Shown: positions 48,210-61,530, counted from the first letter of the stretch. The stretch is 64,000 bases of DNA from Lutraria lutraria (GCA_964023205.1 OZ026834.1:47239029-47303028); one strand, 5' to 3'. Notes: generated from the letters alone by a model not told the origin. A program made the numbers and translations.

Positions 48210-48450
48210 AATATAGAAATATACGATATTCTTATAGTATTATACGATATTCATATAAAATATACGATATTTATATGAAACATACGATAATCATTATAAT
48301 GTACGATATTCATATAAAAATATACGATATTCATATAAAAAATATGTGATATTCATATAAAATACGAAATTAATATGAAAATATACGATACTCATATAAC
48401 ATACGTTATTCATATAAAGATACATGTTATTCATACAAAAATATACGATG
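48210..48450 (+). repeat. ~20-bp AT-rich tandem repeat
   Basis: ATATACGATATTCATATAAA and variants recur about ten times at 18-23 bp spacing. Confidence 0.85.
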
Positions 48451-50222
48451 TAAATATACAATAGAAGGTTTATTAGTAGCTTAATATGTAATATAAAAAT
48501 ACGTAAAAGGGAAAGTTTTACAAAATGGTACAAGTAATTCAAATTTTTACCAAAATGTCTTTACGTTGAAGACAATTTATCACAAGAAGTTAAAGACTTG
48601 CCGATAATGATATCATCTATATCTTATAGACTAACAACAATATACTACATGTATTATAAAAAGCACTTGCATTCTGGTGCATTGAATTTCAAAAAATGAA
48701 TCCATGAAAACGGCTTGATATACAGTCGACTGTACTTTAGGTTTTCGAGTGAATTTGTTCAGATGTATGATGTGAAAGTCTATTATTTAAAGATAGACGG
48801 TAAACATGTACAAGGCTTATTTCACAGAAGAAACCCTTTGTTATGTGTAATAATTATGTTGATATCCATTCTATATTTTTGACACAAAGTCACAACAATT
48901 ATTTTACTGAAGAACGGATTCTATCTTTTTTTTGTCTGAGATCATTCTATCAAACCGTTTGACGTTCAACGCCATTTTCCAGACTAATAATCGGAAGTAG
49001 ATCGAAAGGACTCGTGCGGTGTCGCATCCGAAATATTTTTTTATATTACGGTCGCGTGTGCTGGACCGATGTTTTATTGCCCCAGACGAACAATATAACG
49101 AAACCATTGGCAAAATATTGTCTGCTTCCGGTAAACGGATTTTAAAGCATGACACAGCAAAGAAAACGCTTTTGTTACACAAATTTTCCATTGTGATAAA
49201 TGATAAAAAGCGACATATAATTACTTACAGAGATTTATACCTGGTGTGTCATTTTTCATTATTTATACCGATACTGTTTAAAATTGCTTTAAGGTCAAAT
49301 CTCTCAGCAGTACGGTCCACCTGTGCCAACACTGAAAGAAAATGAACTAATTTTCTACATGAATTGGTCAGTGTGAAACATAGAAGCTAATTTTCTTCAA
49401 ACCATCAAACTAGCCGAGTTAATTTTCTATGAAATTGTATACAGGTGTGATATAACGAGTACTTGACTTTTCCCAGCATGTTCTCGTTTCGTGCGAGAGT
49501 TACATGTGACAGAACAAGTGCATCCCATTAAAACTTAATTAATCACAATGAATGACGTTTCGTCCACTTTCGCTGAGGATTTGTTTTTCCACAATGTGTT
49601 GACCACAGATTTGTCACATATGCCAGCAGGGTCACATGCATCCAGCGTAAACACTCGATGACCAATTAATCAGCTAGAAAAAATGCAACATTCGGTTTTT
49701 CTCTTGGACAATGAATCTCTCGTCGCGGTGTTGTCACCATCTGGTCAAGCGATAATATAAACATTGTATTAAGGGACAACATAGGAACACTACTGGGTGA
49801 CACTGGGGTCTTGAAATGTCATATGAATTACAAGGTTTATACAAACATCATATTGAAGTAAAACTGAGTACCTTAAGTGTTTAACAACAAAACACTCCAC
49901 ATATTTGACCAATATTTGTCAGTTAAACAATACACCAACTATCTAATGTCAAAGACAGTGTTACTGTTACAATGTGACTCATTTTGTTGGGTAGCTTATT
50001 CCGTTATATTTGAAGCAGACAAGATAATTCATCATACCATTGACACGCGTCAGGTGATAATTATTTATATCGTTCATTGAACAAGTTTAAAACATACCGA
50101 GTTGACACCGCGATGCGTTTATCATGTAAATTTGTTTATTCATACAACTGATGAATCGATTAAATAATCAAACAGATTCCTGATTGACCAGAGAGCTGAG
50201 GTACTGATAAGAAGTACATGAA

Positions 50223-50400
50223 GAGTACAACCTCTCCAGAGCGGCCCTCTCTTGAATATCAACCTCCATTCAACAACAGCATGATTTTTGCCCACTGTAT
50301 AATTTAACTATTTATTTAACGTCTCTAGATCATCCACCTCTCAACAAAAATATACTTTTGCTTCTTCCGAAGAGTGTTGCTTTGGAGAGATTACACTGTA
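50223..50400 (+). mobile_element. Family-A MITE, copy A13
   Basis: AGTACAACCTCTCCAGAGCG left end and GGAGAGATTACACTGTA right end. Confidence 0.8.
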
Positions 50401-52393
50401 GTTAAAACATTCCATTTTTAAAAGATGTTTCAGTTAATTTCAAAAATTGGTAACTTTGTACATAGTTATCTGCTCTCCATCACGGCACACATATACTTAC
50501 ATACATCTATATAATACATTATAAATATGTGAACTCATCAGGTCGTTAACAATAAAATATATATCACGATAAGTCAGGAGATTATACCCAACTAAACATC
50601 CGTATAAATGCCTGACTGTCCTTGTTCAACTTTGAAATCATTACATGTCTATAACACGCAAGTCACATATTTGTCATAAAGCCATTCCTTTAGATGCATA
50701 CACTACCATAGAACAATATGTTATTGGTAAATACACGATGAAACGAACAAAAAACATTGAAAACACGTGCATTTCCACTCCCAACATTCCACGTTGACTT
50801 ACAACGACAAATTAGTATTTGTACCTGGCGCACCGAACGACTTAAACGAATAAATCGACAACATTGCCACGGAAGCCAACATTTCTGCAACAAAGACTGC
50901 ACTAGTAATCTCGTTTATATCGCTAGGGTAAAAACATACTTCCATGATTTATATATTTATATGAATATACTCCATGTCGCTTTGTTGTTATTGACTTCAT
51001 AGTTCAACATTATGTATCTATATGGTGATTTTTCAAAAATACAGTTGATATACATACAGTTATTTATTTCAATACATGGCAGAGAACATGATGTGATGTC
51101 ATGTGATTTGCGCTTTTAATTTCTGTCTTGTAGATCAACCATGAAACTTATCTCTCATTTGTACAGGCACGTGTTACTTCATTCATGGAATGATAGGATA
51201 AAAACTTTGGATCTTAATGTGCATCATATTCATACGAACAAATAAATTCACCAACTCATATACTAAGTAACATCTTTTCTCGGAATTAGAAACAAAGCTG
51301 GTAAAAGATGAGATACAACAGCATTACATTAAGGGTCTTCTTTTCGTAAGATAGGACAAAAATCAAAGATTTAAACTAACATGTCGTGTCAATTGGCAAC
51401 TTCGAGTCGGAATTGAACATGACAGACAACGGAAGCTATATGTTTTTGACTTCATCTGTGAAGAGCTTGAACGTTTAATGGACGGCGCTCGTGTCAACAT
51501 CCATTGAGGCGCGTCACGTGCGGCTCGTCTTTAATGATCAGTTTTGAGTAATCAACAAAAAGTACATTACCAGAGTCATTTAAGGCGGTGTGTTGTTTCT
51601 CAATATGGATAAGAACCCAATGTTGCTGCTTTTGTTTATCTGGGGCTGCCAACACCGGGCTCTTCTGCGTCGCGTAATAAATGATAATCATCAGCGATAA
51701 AGGCCTCGGACCGAATCTTCATGCTAACATTGTCTCATCGGCAGATTAAATATTTAAGTTCAGTTTCGAATCATTGGTACTAAATTACAAGCGACATGCA
51801 TTGTCTACTTGCACGATCATGTGTCGTTATAAAACGCTTACAGATCCGGACAACTAGATGAAGCATCATAATTATTTAAAAATCCAAGGAATATCTGATA
51901 TCTTCTTTAATTATACAACTACATGTGAACTTGTAATTTTAAATATAGAAATGACAAACAAAAAATAATGTTCGTATACGTGTGTTTTTGTGTCAGGACT
52001 AAGAAATCCACTCCGACTCAATTAGTAATCATTACGAATGCCTAAAGTTGACAATAAAGCATTTTATTTATTTTAATCTTTTCATTTTAAGACATTTTCT
52101 GTGTTTACTTTTCAATGTATAAAATGTATATATAAGACACCCACTTAAGACAAGTATTTTAGTTATATTCTGTGTTCTATATCTTCCACATGATCTTAAA
52201 AAGTTGGTTTCAAACATGCTTTTAAACCTGTCTCTTGTGGGACATAAGTAAAATGTTGTCCTAACCAGGACAGGAAGCACTCAATTATTTTACTTTAAAT
52301 ATTTATGTAGCGATAAAACATTAATAAGGAGTACTCTAGTTTTTAAGCTTGTTGTGATAAAAACCCTATACGAACATAAACGTGAATAAATCA
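50401..52393. other. Gene-free region
   Basis: No gene recognised. Base composition is locally less AT-rich at 50760-50930 and 51480-51700, but no domain or convincing splice structure was found there. Confidence 0.5.
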
Positions 52394-52672
52394 AACTAGA
52401 CATGTGTCACGACCCCCCCCCCCCCCCCCCCCCTCTCACTGAGAGCTAAGTAAAAAAGGGCCATAACTCCTGTGAAAATGTTTAGAATTTAAGGGAAATC
52501 GAACTTGACCTGTATTTTATTATTATTCACCTTCATGTAAAATATGAAACCAATCCATGAAATATTTCTTGAGTTATCGTTCGGAAACCAAAACTTGAAA
52601 GGACAGACGGACGGGCAGGGTTAACACGTTATGCCCTTTCGCCATTTTGAAAGGCTGGGGCATGATAAGAAT
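52394..52672 (-). mobile_element. Family-G repeat, copy G3, with CTAGTT end
   Basis: Its reverse complement begins ATGCCCCAGCCTTTCAAAAT, carries GTCCGTCTGTCC, ATAACTCAAGAAATATTTCA and TTTTCACAGGAGTTATGGCC, and closely matches G2. It continues through a 21-base homopolymer to GTCGTGACACATGTCTAGTT, ending in CTAGTT like G1. No coding capacity. Confidence 0.7.
52413..52433 (+). repeat. Poly-C tract, 21 C
   Basis: Uninterrupted run of 21 C inside the family-G copy, where the other copies have a short GGG stretch. Confidence 0.95.
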
Positions 52673-55500
52673 ACTGACTTTTTCAGCATCCATAGATATA
52701 GATAAGCCATCCAAGGTCCATATTAATGACTTTTTATTATCCGCTCTGAGAGAGTCACGATATCATGCAAGCCAATTCGATAAAAACGGTTGATTACAGT
52801 TTTTAGCAGCTAATGCAATGAATAATAAATTATTTTGAGAAAATTTCCCGAAGATTGTCGGTTCTGATAAGATTTTGAATAAATAATTTGCAGGTAAATC
52901 TACGAGGTACATCGACAAAAGCAGTCTTCTTTTACCCCAAGACTAATTTTTCCCCAGTAACCAACATCCACAAATAGTTACGTTTCTAATTTAGTGCATG
53001 CTTCTCAATTTCCAAATAATTAAAACTCGTTCCTAAATTTACTACTACTACTTGTAGTAATTCCCAATTATAGCAAGCGATTTTTTCCTGGCACGTGAAA
53101 TCGTTAACACCCATTGTTGCTAATAGTTACACTGGTACACGAGCGTTATTGTTGCGTGCTATGGAAGTGCAGAGCAATTCAAGGAAACATCAAATGAGTT
53201 AAAACAAGGAACAGGAGAGATTAATGAAGCTCTCCCTTTTGGTTTTTTAATTACCCTGAAGGAGCAATCGTCACTTTATCAACTAATTTTATAATTAAAC
53301 TAAGCGTTGGCCCCTAGGGTAATCAACTGACGTTCAATTGTCTTTTTTGCAAAAAGGAACCGTTGATAATGACTTAACATTTGGTGGCTCCTGGTCACGT
53401 GGTCTCATGAAACGGGAGCCGTTCATGTGTTTGTTGTGCACAAGACGTAAACATCACAAACCGCTGTCACGTGCCTTGAGGCAATTTTCATCAAATATCA
53501 GAGCTGTAAGATAATAAAAACGTAAATTCCCCGCAAGATGGTTCAGGCTGTTTTATCCAGCACAGTACTGTACCAAACATTTGTTGCTAGTCCAATGTCA
53601 ATGCTTGTATAATATGTGCGACACGCAAGTTATTTCTGACATTTAAGACAATAGGAGGAAAAAACTGTACTTAACGACAAGATCTGTAACATCTAGTGTC
53701 TAGAAGATTTGCAATTCTAACCAGCATATTGTGCCACATACTATCTTAATATTGTCGTCTTATACTTTATTTCATAATTTAATTACCTTTTATTACAATA
53801 TGACACTTTCACCGCTGAGAATTCATTTAACGTTCGCATTATTCATAGATAAACTATCAGTATTAAATTCGTTTAATACCAAACTAATTCGAAGTTACAG
53901 TTTAGATCATTAGATGAGGCTACAATAACACATTATAGAAAAAAACGCCCATTGCAATGAACAGCCTGATGAACATGCTTGTCTTGAAACAATGACAGTC
54001 TACAACGGAGATGCTTACTTGCAAAAAAACCTTTCTTAGATTAGAAAAATAAATCGCAACCACGTCCATTAGGGTCAAACAACAATTACAAATTTTAATT
54101 AGACAAATTTTACAAATTCCTGCAAAAGTAGTTGTGTTTTATTTTTAAAGGGTTCTAAAGACTGTGGGAAAGTAATCAAGACATTGTTTTATTAGATTAA
54201 CGCTTCACACAGCACTGAGCTTATTTAACAGCTAAATGACAGCACTCACACAATGTGCAAATTGATGTTGTATTTTAGCCGGTTAAAACAAAGCATTTGA
54301 CTTGCTATCTTGTACAACGGTACCCTTATAACGGTATTTTTCGCGGAAAAAATGATTAACAGATGGTGCTCAAATTCTGCTGGATTTAGGCTTCATTTGA
54401 AAACGTCTGATACATGTTGCCGTGGTGTTCTGATTGCTCGTGACAATGTCTCTGCATTTCATTGCATTTAATTAATTAAGATTCTGTTCATCTGGACATT
54501 AGAATGCGTAATTATCAGTTAACATTTCATGGAGAACAATGGGTGTAGAGTTTATGATTGGAAGTGATGAATCCGAAGCCAACGGGAGCACCTGCCAGAA
54601 AACCTGGACCAATGTGTTTATTTCATAAATAGGAATAATTAATTAAAGTATTACTTGAATTAAGATTTTAGTTATATCTTATAGTTTCTACTTTCTAGTT
54701 CGTGTAATATTTCCCCAAAACATATCTTAGAAACGAATCATTTTAAATAGATGCTCACGCCGAATACAAAGGTGTCATCTTTGTGACTTAGGTCCTGAGT
54801 GACAAAATAGACAAATCTCTGCTAAGAATGTTGCTTCATTCACAGGAGTGAAGCTATAAGATCAGACATGAAATTGCTATTGATGAAGGTCCTATCTAAT
54901 TACTAGTGATTAGTCAAATAAATTTTAAATGAAATCACCAAAGGAGGAGAGAGAATAGATGAAGATCTAAAGAATTCACGTGAATCCCCCATTACCATAA
55001 AACTTCTAACTACAGTGGGATATAGTGTACTGAATGATCGGTGATTACATGAGATGCGTGTAGGTCATTTCAGTATACCATGGACTGATGAATTTAGACT
55101 TATACGTGCAAGCAATATGATTACGTGTATACAAATCATTGAATTCCGTGCGCGATAAAGCCGTCAGGTTCCGCGCATTGATAAGGTACCATGACCCTAA
55201 AGTTTACTTGGCACAAATATCTAAAATCCGTTTTTTTTGTTGTCTTTTTAATTCACTATTAAAAGTTCGATGAAGTTCAGCTACATGAAGACAAACAATG
55301 TTGTTAAAAGTATATCGATTCCTGGACTATCTTTATTGACGATTTTTATTAAAGATATTTCATCCTGTATCTAGTCTCCAGCAGACATAGAGAATTAATC
55401 AGACATCCTGGGCTGGGTAAATACCTATATAAATACTACACTTTAATGAAAAACAGTTTTATATGACTACTATAATTTGTAGTTAAATTGAAATTTGTAC
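52673..55500. other. Gene-free region
   Basis: No gene and no clear repeat recognised. Some stretches (for example 53220-53310) are rich in TTAATTA/AATTAA words. Nothing more can be supported. Confidence 0.5.
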
Positions 55501-55589
55501 ATCAATCTGACTACCCGTGTGCTTAAAATTGAATCTTTTTCACAGCAGTATGTGTAGTACATACACCGAGTTAACAATCATGCGAAACT

Positions 55590-55845
55590 GTTCTTTCCCT
55601 CAGAATATCGCCGATACAAGGCAAAATTCACAATGCTGTTCAAGATTCATCATCAGATTGTTGAAGTTTCTGGAGGAGCAACAGATGCACTGGAGTACCA
55701 GGGTCTTACACCGCTTCCAACAAAGCAGAGGTGCAACCAACATCTACAGGGACTCATTCTTCCCTCACACAATCAGTGACTGGAATCTCCTTCCTACGCG
55801 GACTACCAACTGCACCATCATAGAGGCATTCCGGGCTTGACTGAG
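55590..55845 (+). pseudogene. C-terminal remnant of a LINE (non-LTR) polyprotein
   Basis: The frame ending at the TGA near 55840 reads RFQQSRGATNIYRDSFFPHT then ISDWNLLP and IIEAFRA. The pattern of Arg-rich segment, SFFPRT-like, WN-LP and EAF is the well-known extreme C terminus of reverse transcriptase proteins of several metazoan LINE clades. Only ~80 residues remain and no upstream RT motifs were seen, so it is a 5'-truncated copy. Clade not determined. Confidence 0.6.
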
Positions 55846-56134
55846 ATCCCTCGCACCACACCGCTAGAACAGGGTTTTCGACAATATATTAAGAGTTTCA
55901 ATCCTTCAACTGGAAAATCATGATGATGAAAAAACTGCTTGGAATAAAACAAATCATCGCTAACAAAGGAAAGATGTCAATAAAATTAATACACCGAACT
56001 ATCCCTATGCAAGAGACAGACAATAAACACAGTAGATACCTGTTCCATTTAAATGTATAAATAACAATTATAATTAATTATAGTAATTGGTTCCAAATGC
56101 AATAAAAAAATCGAACTGGTCTTAAATAATGTAA

Positions 56135-56690
56135 AACAATTGTCAACATTCAACGTGTCTCTGCAGATTCTAGATATTTTTTTTTTTTTAAATCGTCAGC
56201 GGTCAATATCTCTTAGAAGATTTTAAATATGTGTCGTCAGCGTTCAACATGTCTCTCTGAATTTTAAATAATTTTAAAACAATCGTCAGCGTTCCACACG
56301 TCTTTGAAATATCATTTCTTCATTTCAATAAGTCGCTGGAATATCATCTCGGGGTCAGTGAAGTTTATAATTCAATTCGTCTTGATTTCCTCACTCAACA
56401 GCTTTGAATATATAAAAAATCGTCAGCGGTCAACATATCTAAGAAGATTTTAAATATTTTTAAAAATCGTCAGCGGTGAACATGTCTTAGAAGATCTTAA
56501 ATATTTTTTAAAAATCGTCAGCGGTCAACATGTCTTCGAAGATTTTAAATATTTAAAAAATCGTCAGCGATCGACATCTCTCTGAAGATTCTAAATACAT
56601 GTAGTTTATAAAATCGTCAGCAGTGAAGATTGTAAATATTTTAAAACAATCGTCAGCGTTCAACACGTCTTTGAAGACATTCGACTGTTT
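56135..56690 (+). repeat. ~47-bp degenerate tandem repeat, ~10 copies
   Basis: AATCGTCAGCGGTCAACATG-like starts recur near 56190, 56235, 56281, 56418, 56465, 56514, 56560, 56611 and 56648. Most units continue TCTTAGAAGATTTTAAATAT. The array is interrupted by a ~100-bp block (56310-56412) that is repeated after the array. Confidence 0.85.
56310..56412 (+). repeat. Duplicated ~100-bp block, copy 1
   Basis: CATTTCTTCATTT, GGAATATC, CGGGGTCAG, GAAGTTTA, AATTCAATTC and TTTCCTCACTCAACAG match 56699-56803. The block sits between two stretches of the 47-bp array. Confidence 0.85.
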
Positions 56691-56698
56691 CATGAATA

Positions 56699-56803
56699 TA
56701 TCATTTCTTCATTTAAATAAAGTCACAGGAATATCCTCCCGGGGTCAGAGAAGTTTAGAATTCAATTCCTCTTGTTTTCCTCACTCAACAGGTTTGAATA
56801 TTC
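56699..56803 (+). repeat. Duplicated ~100-bp block, copy 2
   Basis: Second copy of 56310-56412 in the same orientation, directly after the last 47-bp unit. Implies duplication of a larger unit (array piece plus block). Confidence 0.85.
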
Positions 56804-57738
56804 ATGTCAAAACATTTCCATAAACAGGTGATGAGGCAGCTAGTCCTTATTCTGATAGGAAGTGTCAATGTTTTTAATTTGTCATTAAAATTTCTCTTTT
56901 ATTATCATTCATAAAATCAATTTATAATTCATTCATGACCATTAAAACTTTAAAACATTGTGCATTGAAACATGTTAATGGGTTATAAATACTGTCATTG
57001 ACACAGATACAATTCAAAGACCGAGTTAAAATGGTTGTAGATCACTTTACTAAAATAATATGTTTGGGTTAATTTGAAATTCATGGTTTAATTGAGTAAT
57101 AACCAGATCATATAACATAATGAAAATGACTTCCGAATATTTGTATAGCAAATAACACCTGGATGGTTTAAAAGTACCAATTCCCGATTGTAACCGTGTC
57201 TTGCAATGTTTATAAAATTTTATTGTCGGCTTCCCAGACACAGGCGCCATGCTCGGCATTTCTCCCTGCAACAATGGAAGGTTAACCAAACATATAATTA
57301 TGTTGAGAATATGGGTATGAGCCAGTTATACAACACTTTAATGGTATCAGATAATGTTTTTATTTCTGAGCGTTTTAGGGTACGTACTGTTTTCAAAGTC
57401 ATGACTCTGGTGCCTGGATCGCCCCAGTAAACAAATGGTCCTTGGATGTAGAGCAATTTCTGTATTCTCATCAATATTTTCTTTTAAGGAGAACAATTTA
57501 TCTCAATTACGTGTAACAAAACACAAACGCATGAGTTCTCCTCCCCTGAAATAAAAATTAATTAAACAAAAGCTGAGAAGCATTTTATGGACCACCCAGG
57601 AAAAGAAAACCATTTAATCTATAAGACTTTTTATTGCTCTCTTAGTTAGAAGTGTGGGTCGGTATATAAAATCATCAGATTCAGTGAAGTGTTGAATTGA
57701 CAGAGATTCGTCCACGTCTTGCGTTCGGGAAACAGCTA

Positions 57739-57985
57739 AGCTCGCCCGGTTAGCCCAGTAATTAGTGCGTTGGTCTACTAAGTTCGTACCCCGGTCGAGG
57801 CTCACGCTGCCCGTCACGAATTTGACAGAAGTTTCGTGTGGAGCAGCTTGGCAGAAGCATTTGGATATGATGTGGTTAGTACTGGTTAAGGCTTAAATAA
57901 AGTCCAGGAAAGCTGGTTAGAATAACTGCCTGCCACGATATAACTGCAGTAATGTTGAAAATTGCTTTAATAACTAAAAAAATTG
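57739..57985 (+). mobile_element. tRNA-headed SINE (same family as 10683)
   Basis: The head has an A-box-like TTAGCCCAGTAATTAGTG (57750-) and B-box-like AGTTCGTACCCCG (57781-). The body CGAGGCTCACGCTGCCCGTC, GTGGTTAGTACTGGTTAAGG, AAAGCTGGTTAGAATAACTG and CTGCC matches 10683-10925. Near full length. Confidence 0.8.
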
Positions 57986-58749
57986 GAAAACAGCTAAATA
58001 AGCAGATTCAGCATAAATGGGTTCGTGTACCTTAGGCAAGAACATTAAATTTTCTTTAATCAAAGTCATGAATGAATGTTTTAAATATTTCTTAAATTCA
58101 TCTTACTGCAAAAATGAAATCCACAAAGACCACATGTCTAGATATTATGAAAAGCTGATTTTCCAAAATGATGTACGCGGTATGTCTAATGATTTAAATC
58201 CCTTAGTTCAATAAAACTCACATAAATATATTCGTCTGGATAAGACGTTTGCCGGAATCATCATTTATTGGATCAGAAACATGTAAATAAGCTCTTCCTG
58301 GGTGAGGTAAATATGGAGGCTTGGACAGAACTAATCAGTCTCGTTTGTTTGCTAACATGGTGAGTCTCGGCTACTGATTGTTTACAAACCGTCTCCTTAA
58401 GATAATTAAACCCAGAGATAGATCAATGTATTTGATTTGTAAGTTACTCATCAGAAATAAAAAAAGTCTGAAGATATCTCATTGCTGGAATAGTTTGATT
58501 TAGAGATAACATAAACATACACGGTGTTTCAGATGAGGATTAAACCACGAATAAAATGGTAATTAGCTCAAGTTTGAGACAACTATTCTCTAAGTTTATG
58601 AAACCAAATAGTTCAAATTCTTCTTCCAAGTGTTCATTGAAGTATTTTGTTTCCACTGTTTATTTATGGTTGTTTTTCCACATGTAGGCTTCACTGAAAG
58701 TGTACTCTCATGTTTTACATTATAAATTTCATTTCATTTTTTTTTTGCA

Positions 58750-58865
58750 AGTCAGGTCAGGTCAAGTCAAATATTTTATTGTCTTTTAACTTTTACAGTT
58801 CATCGCCAAATGATTTGGCGGAACAATGATGCAAAATTTGTCGAGTTCATTTTACAGAATTGATT
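58750..58865 (-). mobile_element. LINE-like 3' tail with (TGACC/TGACT) repeat
   Basis: AGTCAGGTCAGGTCAAGTCA is followed by AATATTTTATTGTCTTTTAA and CATCGCCAAATGATTTGGCG (a CGCCAAAT/ATTTGGCG palindrome). On the minus strand it ends in short TGACC-type repeats after a palindrome, as do some LINE 3' ends. No ORF remains. Confidence 0.4.
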
Positions 58866-61299
58866 TAATGAATTACATTTGCCTTCAGGACTTTTATCAA
58901 CCAAGTATCCAACAGACAAAATAACCATCCAACCTGTTTCCGTTTTGAAATGTACAAGTACTCTACACGTGCCAATGAATGATTGTGTCGTATTAACATA
59001 ATTACAGGTTTTATTCTCGGGATATGTTTGGAATAAAATAAACGCTGAATATACATTACAGTATAAAGTACGTGGTATGCATTCCTATGTCAGTTTTATA
59101 TTATTCTTCAACAAATTTATAATAAGCTCTGTCGCTTGTCACGTGAATAAAAATAATACACAAGACAAGGTATTGTTTTCTTGTCGGAAGATGACGCTTC
59201 TATTTCTTCTCTCCGACATGCGCATAACGATGCGCGTTGTATTGATTGACAAGGTCGCAAACATGTCAATTTCCGCTCTCTGCAGCAATTGAGAAATATG
59301 CAAATTTTCAGGTATTGAAATTTGGCATGTTTTCAAACAATTTACATTTTCGTCATTTAATCATTATAATTATTTACACTCCCCTCATCGTTAGAAAATA
59401 TTCTGAAATAAATTTTAGATTTAAAACACAAACATTACTAACAGTCCTCACAGGCTATTTCAAGCGAAGTCATCATTTTGAACGTATTTCTAAGAATAGC
59501 ATTTACCTTTATAAAAAACTTCAAAAATGACACCTGCCAATACGAGACCTATTTGGACAGGTGATAAAAGCAAGGTCACAATGACCATGGATTGATGCTT
59601 TATTTTACAAAACAGAAACATATTAATAAATATTTTATATTTTACGGGCTTTAAGGTCAACCGACTTAGACAGGTGTCCGAGCCTAATTGTAATCTATCT
59701 TTCATCTAGTTTCACTTTACTCCTCATTGACCTCAGCAACAAAGGTCATGAAGACATATATCAAAGGGTAAAAAGCTCAGGTGATTGCCAATGATTGGTT
59801 TCACTTCCTTGCTACTTCCCATTTACATATCCCCTTCGCATGTGCATAACTTAATTACAAAGATTTTTTCTTTTGATTTCGGTAATTATCCTTAAATAGC
59901 TTCCAGCAGAGAGTCAAACGTGATCCCTGAGTGACTCTGCTAAAACAACAGTACTCGTCAATGTGATGAAAGGTTTATAATGTTTTACCCCCGCATGTAT
60001 GGGATCCTGATGTCAACTTAAATCATGTTTTTGATGACTGTGTTTAAGATTTGAAATTGAAGATGAACATCATGTCGAAATGATACTATTCATTTCTCAT
60101 GTTTCCATGTTTCCCCCTTAAAGTTGCAAACATCTCCTGTAACTCATATTTAATTACTTAATTGCATTAAAGATAAATGTTAGGCGAGTAAATTAAGACA
60201 GGCAGAAATTTACACATAGACATTATTTCAATTTTAACTTTAAACCTAAAATATTAAGCTCTTAAACAATGAAGACAACGTATTAAAGTTGATTAAAAAC
60301 TCGACTTTTATTTGATTCATGTAAATTGTTACTAAATTAACATAGATAGGATAAACTCTTGATTTTTAAAGTTTAAGAAATCTATTCAAATTGAATGACA
60401 GTAATACATGCAAATAAGCCTCGACGTCTGAAATTGTTCCATTACTTCTAGTTCCTGAATGTATAATTAAATTACTGTCTGACAATTTCTGTGATAAATG
60501 GTTCTTTTTTTCACTAAGTGTAATGAATATTCATTATCACCAATTTACGCATACGGATTGTATCCAAGAAGTATATCAAAATAATAGTAATAATAATAAA
60601 CAATCGAAAATATCTTAATTAAAAGACAAATTTTAGCATGCTCAGATAATAAAATTCGCTTAAAGAATGCACATAATTATTATATAATTGCGTTGCTGAA
60701 AATGTTAATATCCGTTGTGCATTACGGATAAGTTCCCTTAATTAAATAATCTTCATCACTCTTGTATGAAAAATAAGAGAAAAAATGTACGTGCTGCTAT
60801 TTCAAAGATAAAGTATTTGACACATTGTTTGAATCTAAAGTGCAATATATTAAATTTCAGGAAGTCGATATGGCTTTTCTCTCAAATAATTAAAGGTCCC
60901 CGCAGAGAAATAATGCTGAATTAAGCCGGTTGTAATTGACTTTCACCGTTTTAAATGTGATGTGCACTTATGCAGCTTTTTTAATTATGTACAAAGAAAT
61001 TGGATGAAATGCACATTCTCTCCGTTTCGAAACCGATTAATTTTCAACAATAAGTATGATCATGTTCATGGTGTCTGTTCAAATAAACTTATACAATTAT
61101 TGGATGTTTTACTGACAAATCAATCAATCAATAGATGTCAATATTCATTCTTAGATCTATAGGAAGATTTTTATTGCGAAGTCAAAAATGAAATTCTGGT
61201 ATTTTTTATAATTTCCATGACGACCAATGCTGCGTATAAACAGTGTTCATGTTACTTGCGCTATCTTGTGTAATTAACACGAGACCAAATATTATATTC

Positions 61300-61530
61300 A
61301 AAATAATCAAGTTATCAAAATAATCGAATATTTAAAAGAAATCAAATATTCAAAATAATCAAATATTCAAAAAAATCAAAATAATCAAATATTCAAAATA
61401 ATAATAAGTCAAAATAATAATAATGATAATAAATATTCAAAACATTCAAGTATTCAAATAATCGAATAATCAAATATTTTTTTAATAAAAATCAAATATT
61501 CAATCAAATATTCATATATTTTGATTTCTT
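61300..61530 (+). repeat. ATTCAAAATAATCAAAT microsatellite-like tract
   Basis: AATCAAATATTCAAAATAAT words repeat irregularly over ~230 bp. Confidence 0.85.

Larger units (their letters stand above)
46276..50222. other. Gene-free region
   Basis: No gene recognised. Contains MITE A12 and the ~20-bp array at 48210-48450. Overlapping open frames on both strands near 48904-49345 have no recognisable product. Confidence 0.55.

Noticed and set aside
48904..49345. Overlapping frames on both strands (95 and 108 codons)
   Set aside because: No recognisable product on either strand. No signal peptide, domain or splice context.
50690..51002. Possible minus-strand exon with TTTGTTGCAG acceptor and GTAAGT donor
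   Set aside because: Splice-like words are common, the ~80-bp product matches nothing recognised and no partner exon was found.
51494..51691. Short plus-strand peptide with a hydrophobic start near 51606, considered as a secreted peptide
   Set aside because: Only ~31 residues, no cleavage or processing motif convincing enough, and no upstream promoter evidence.
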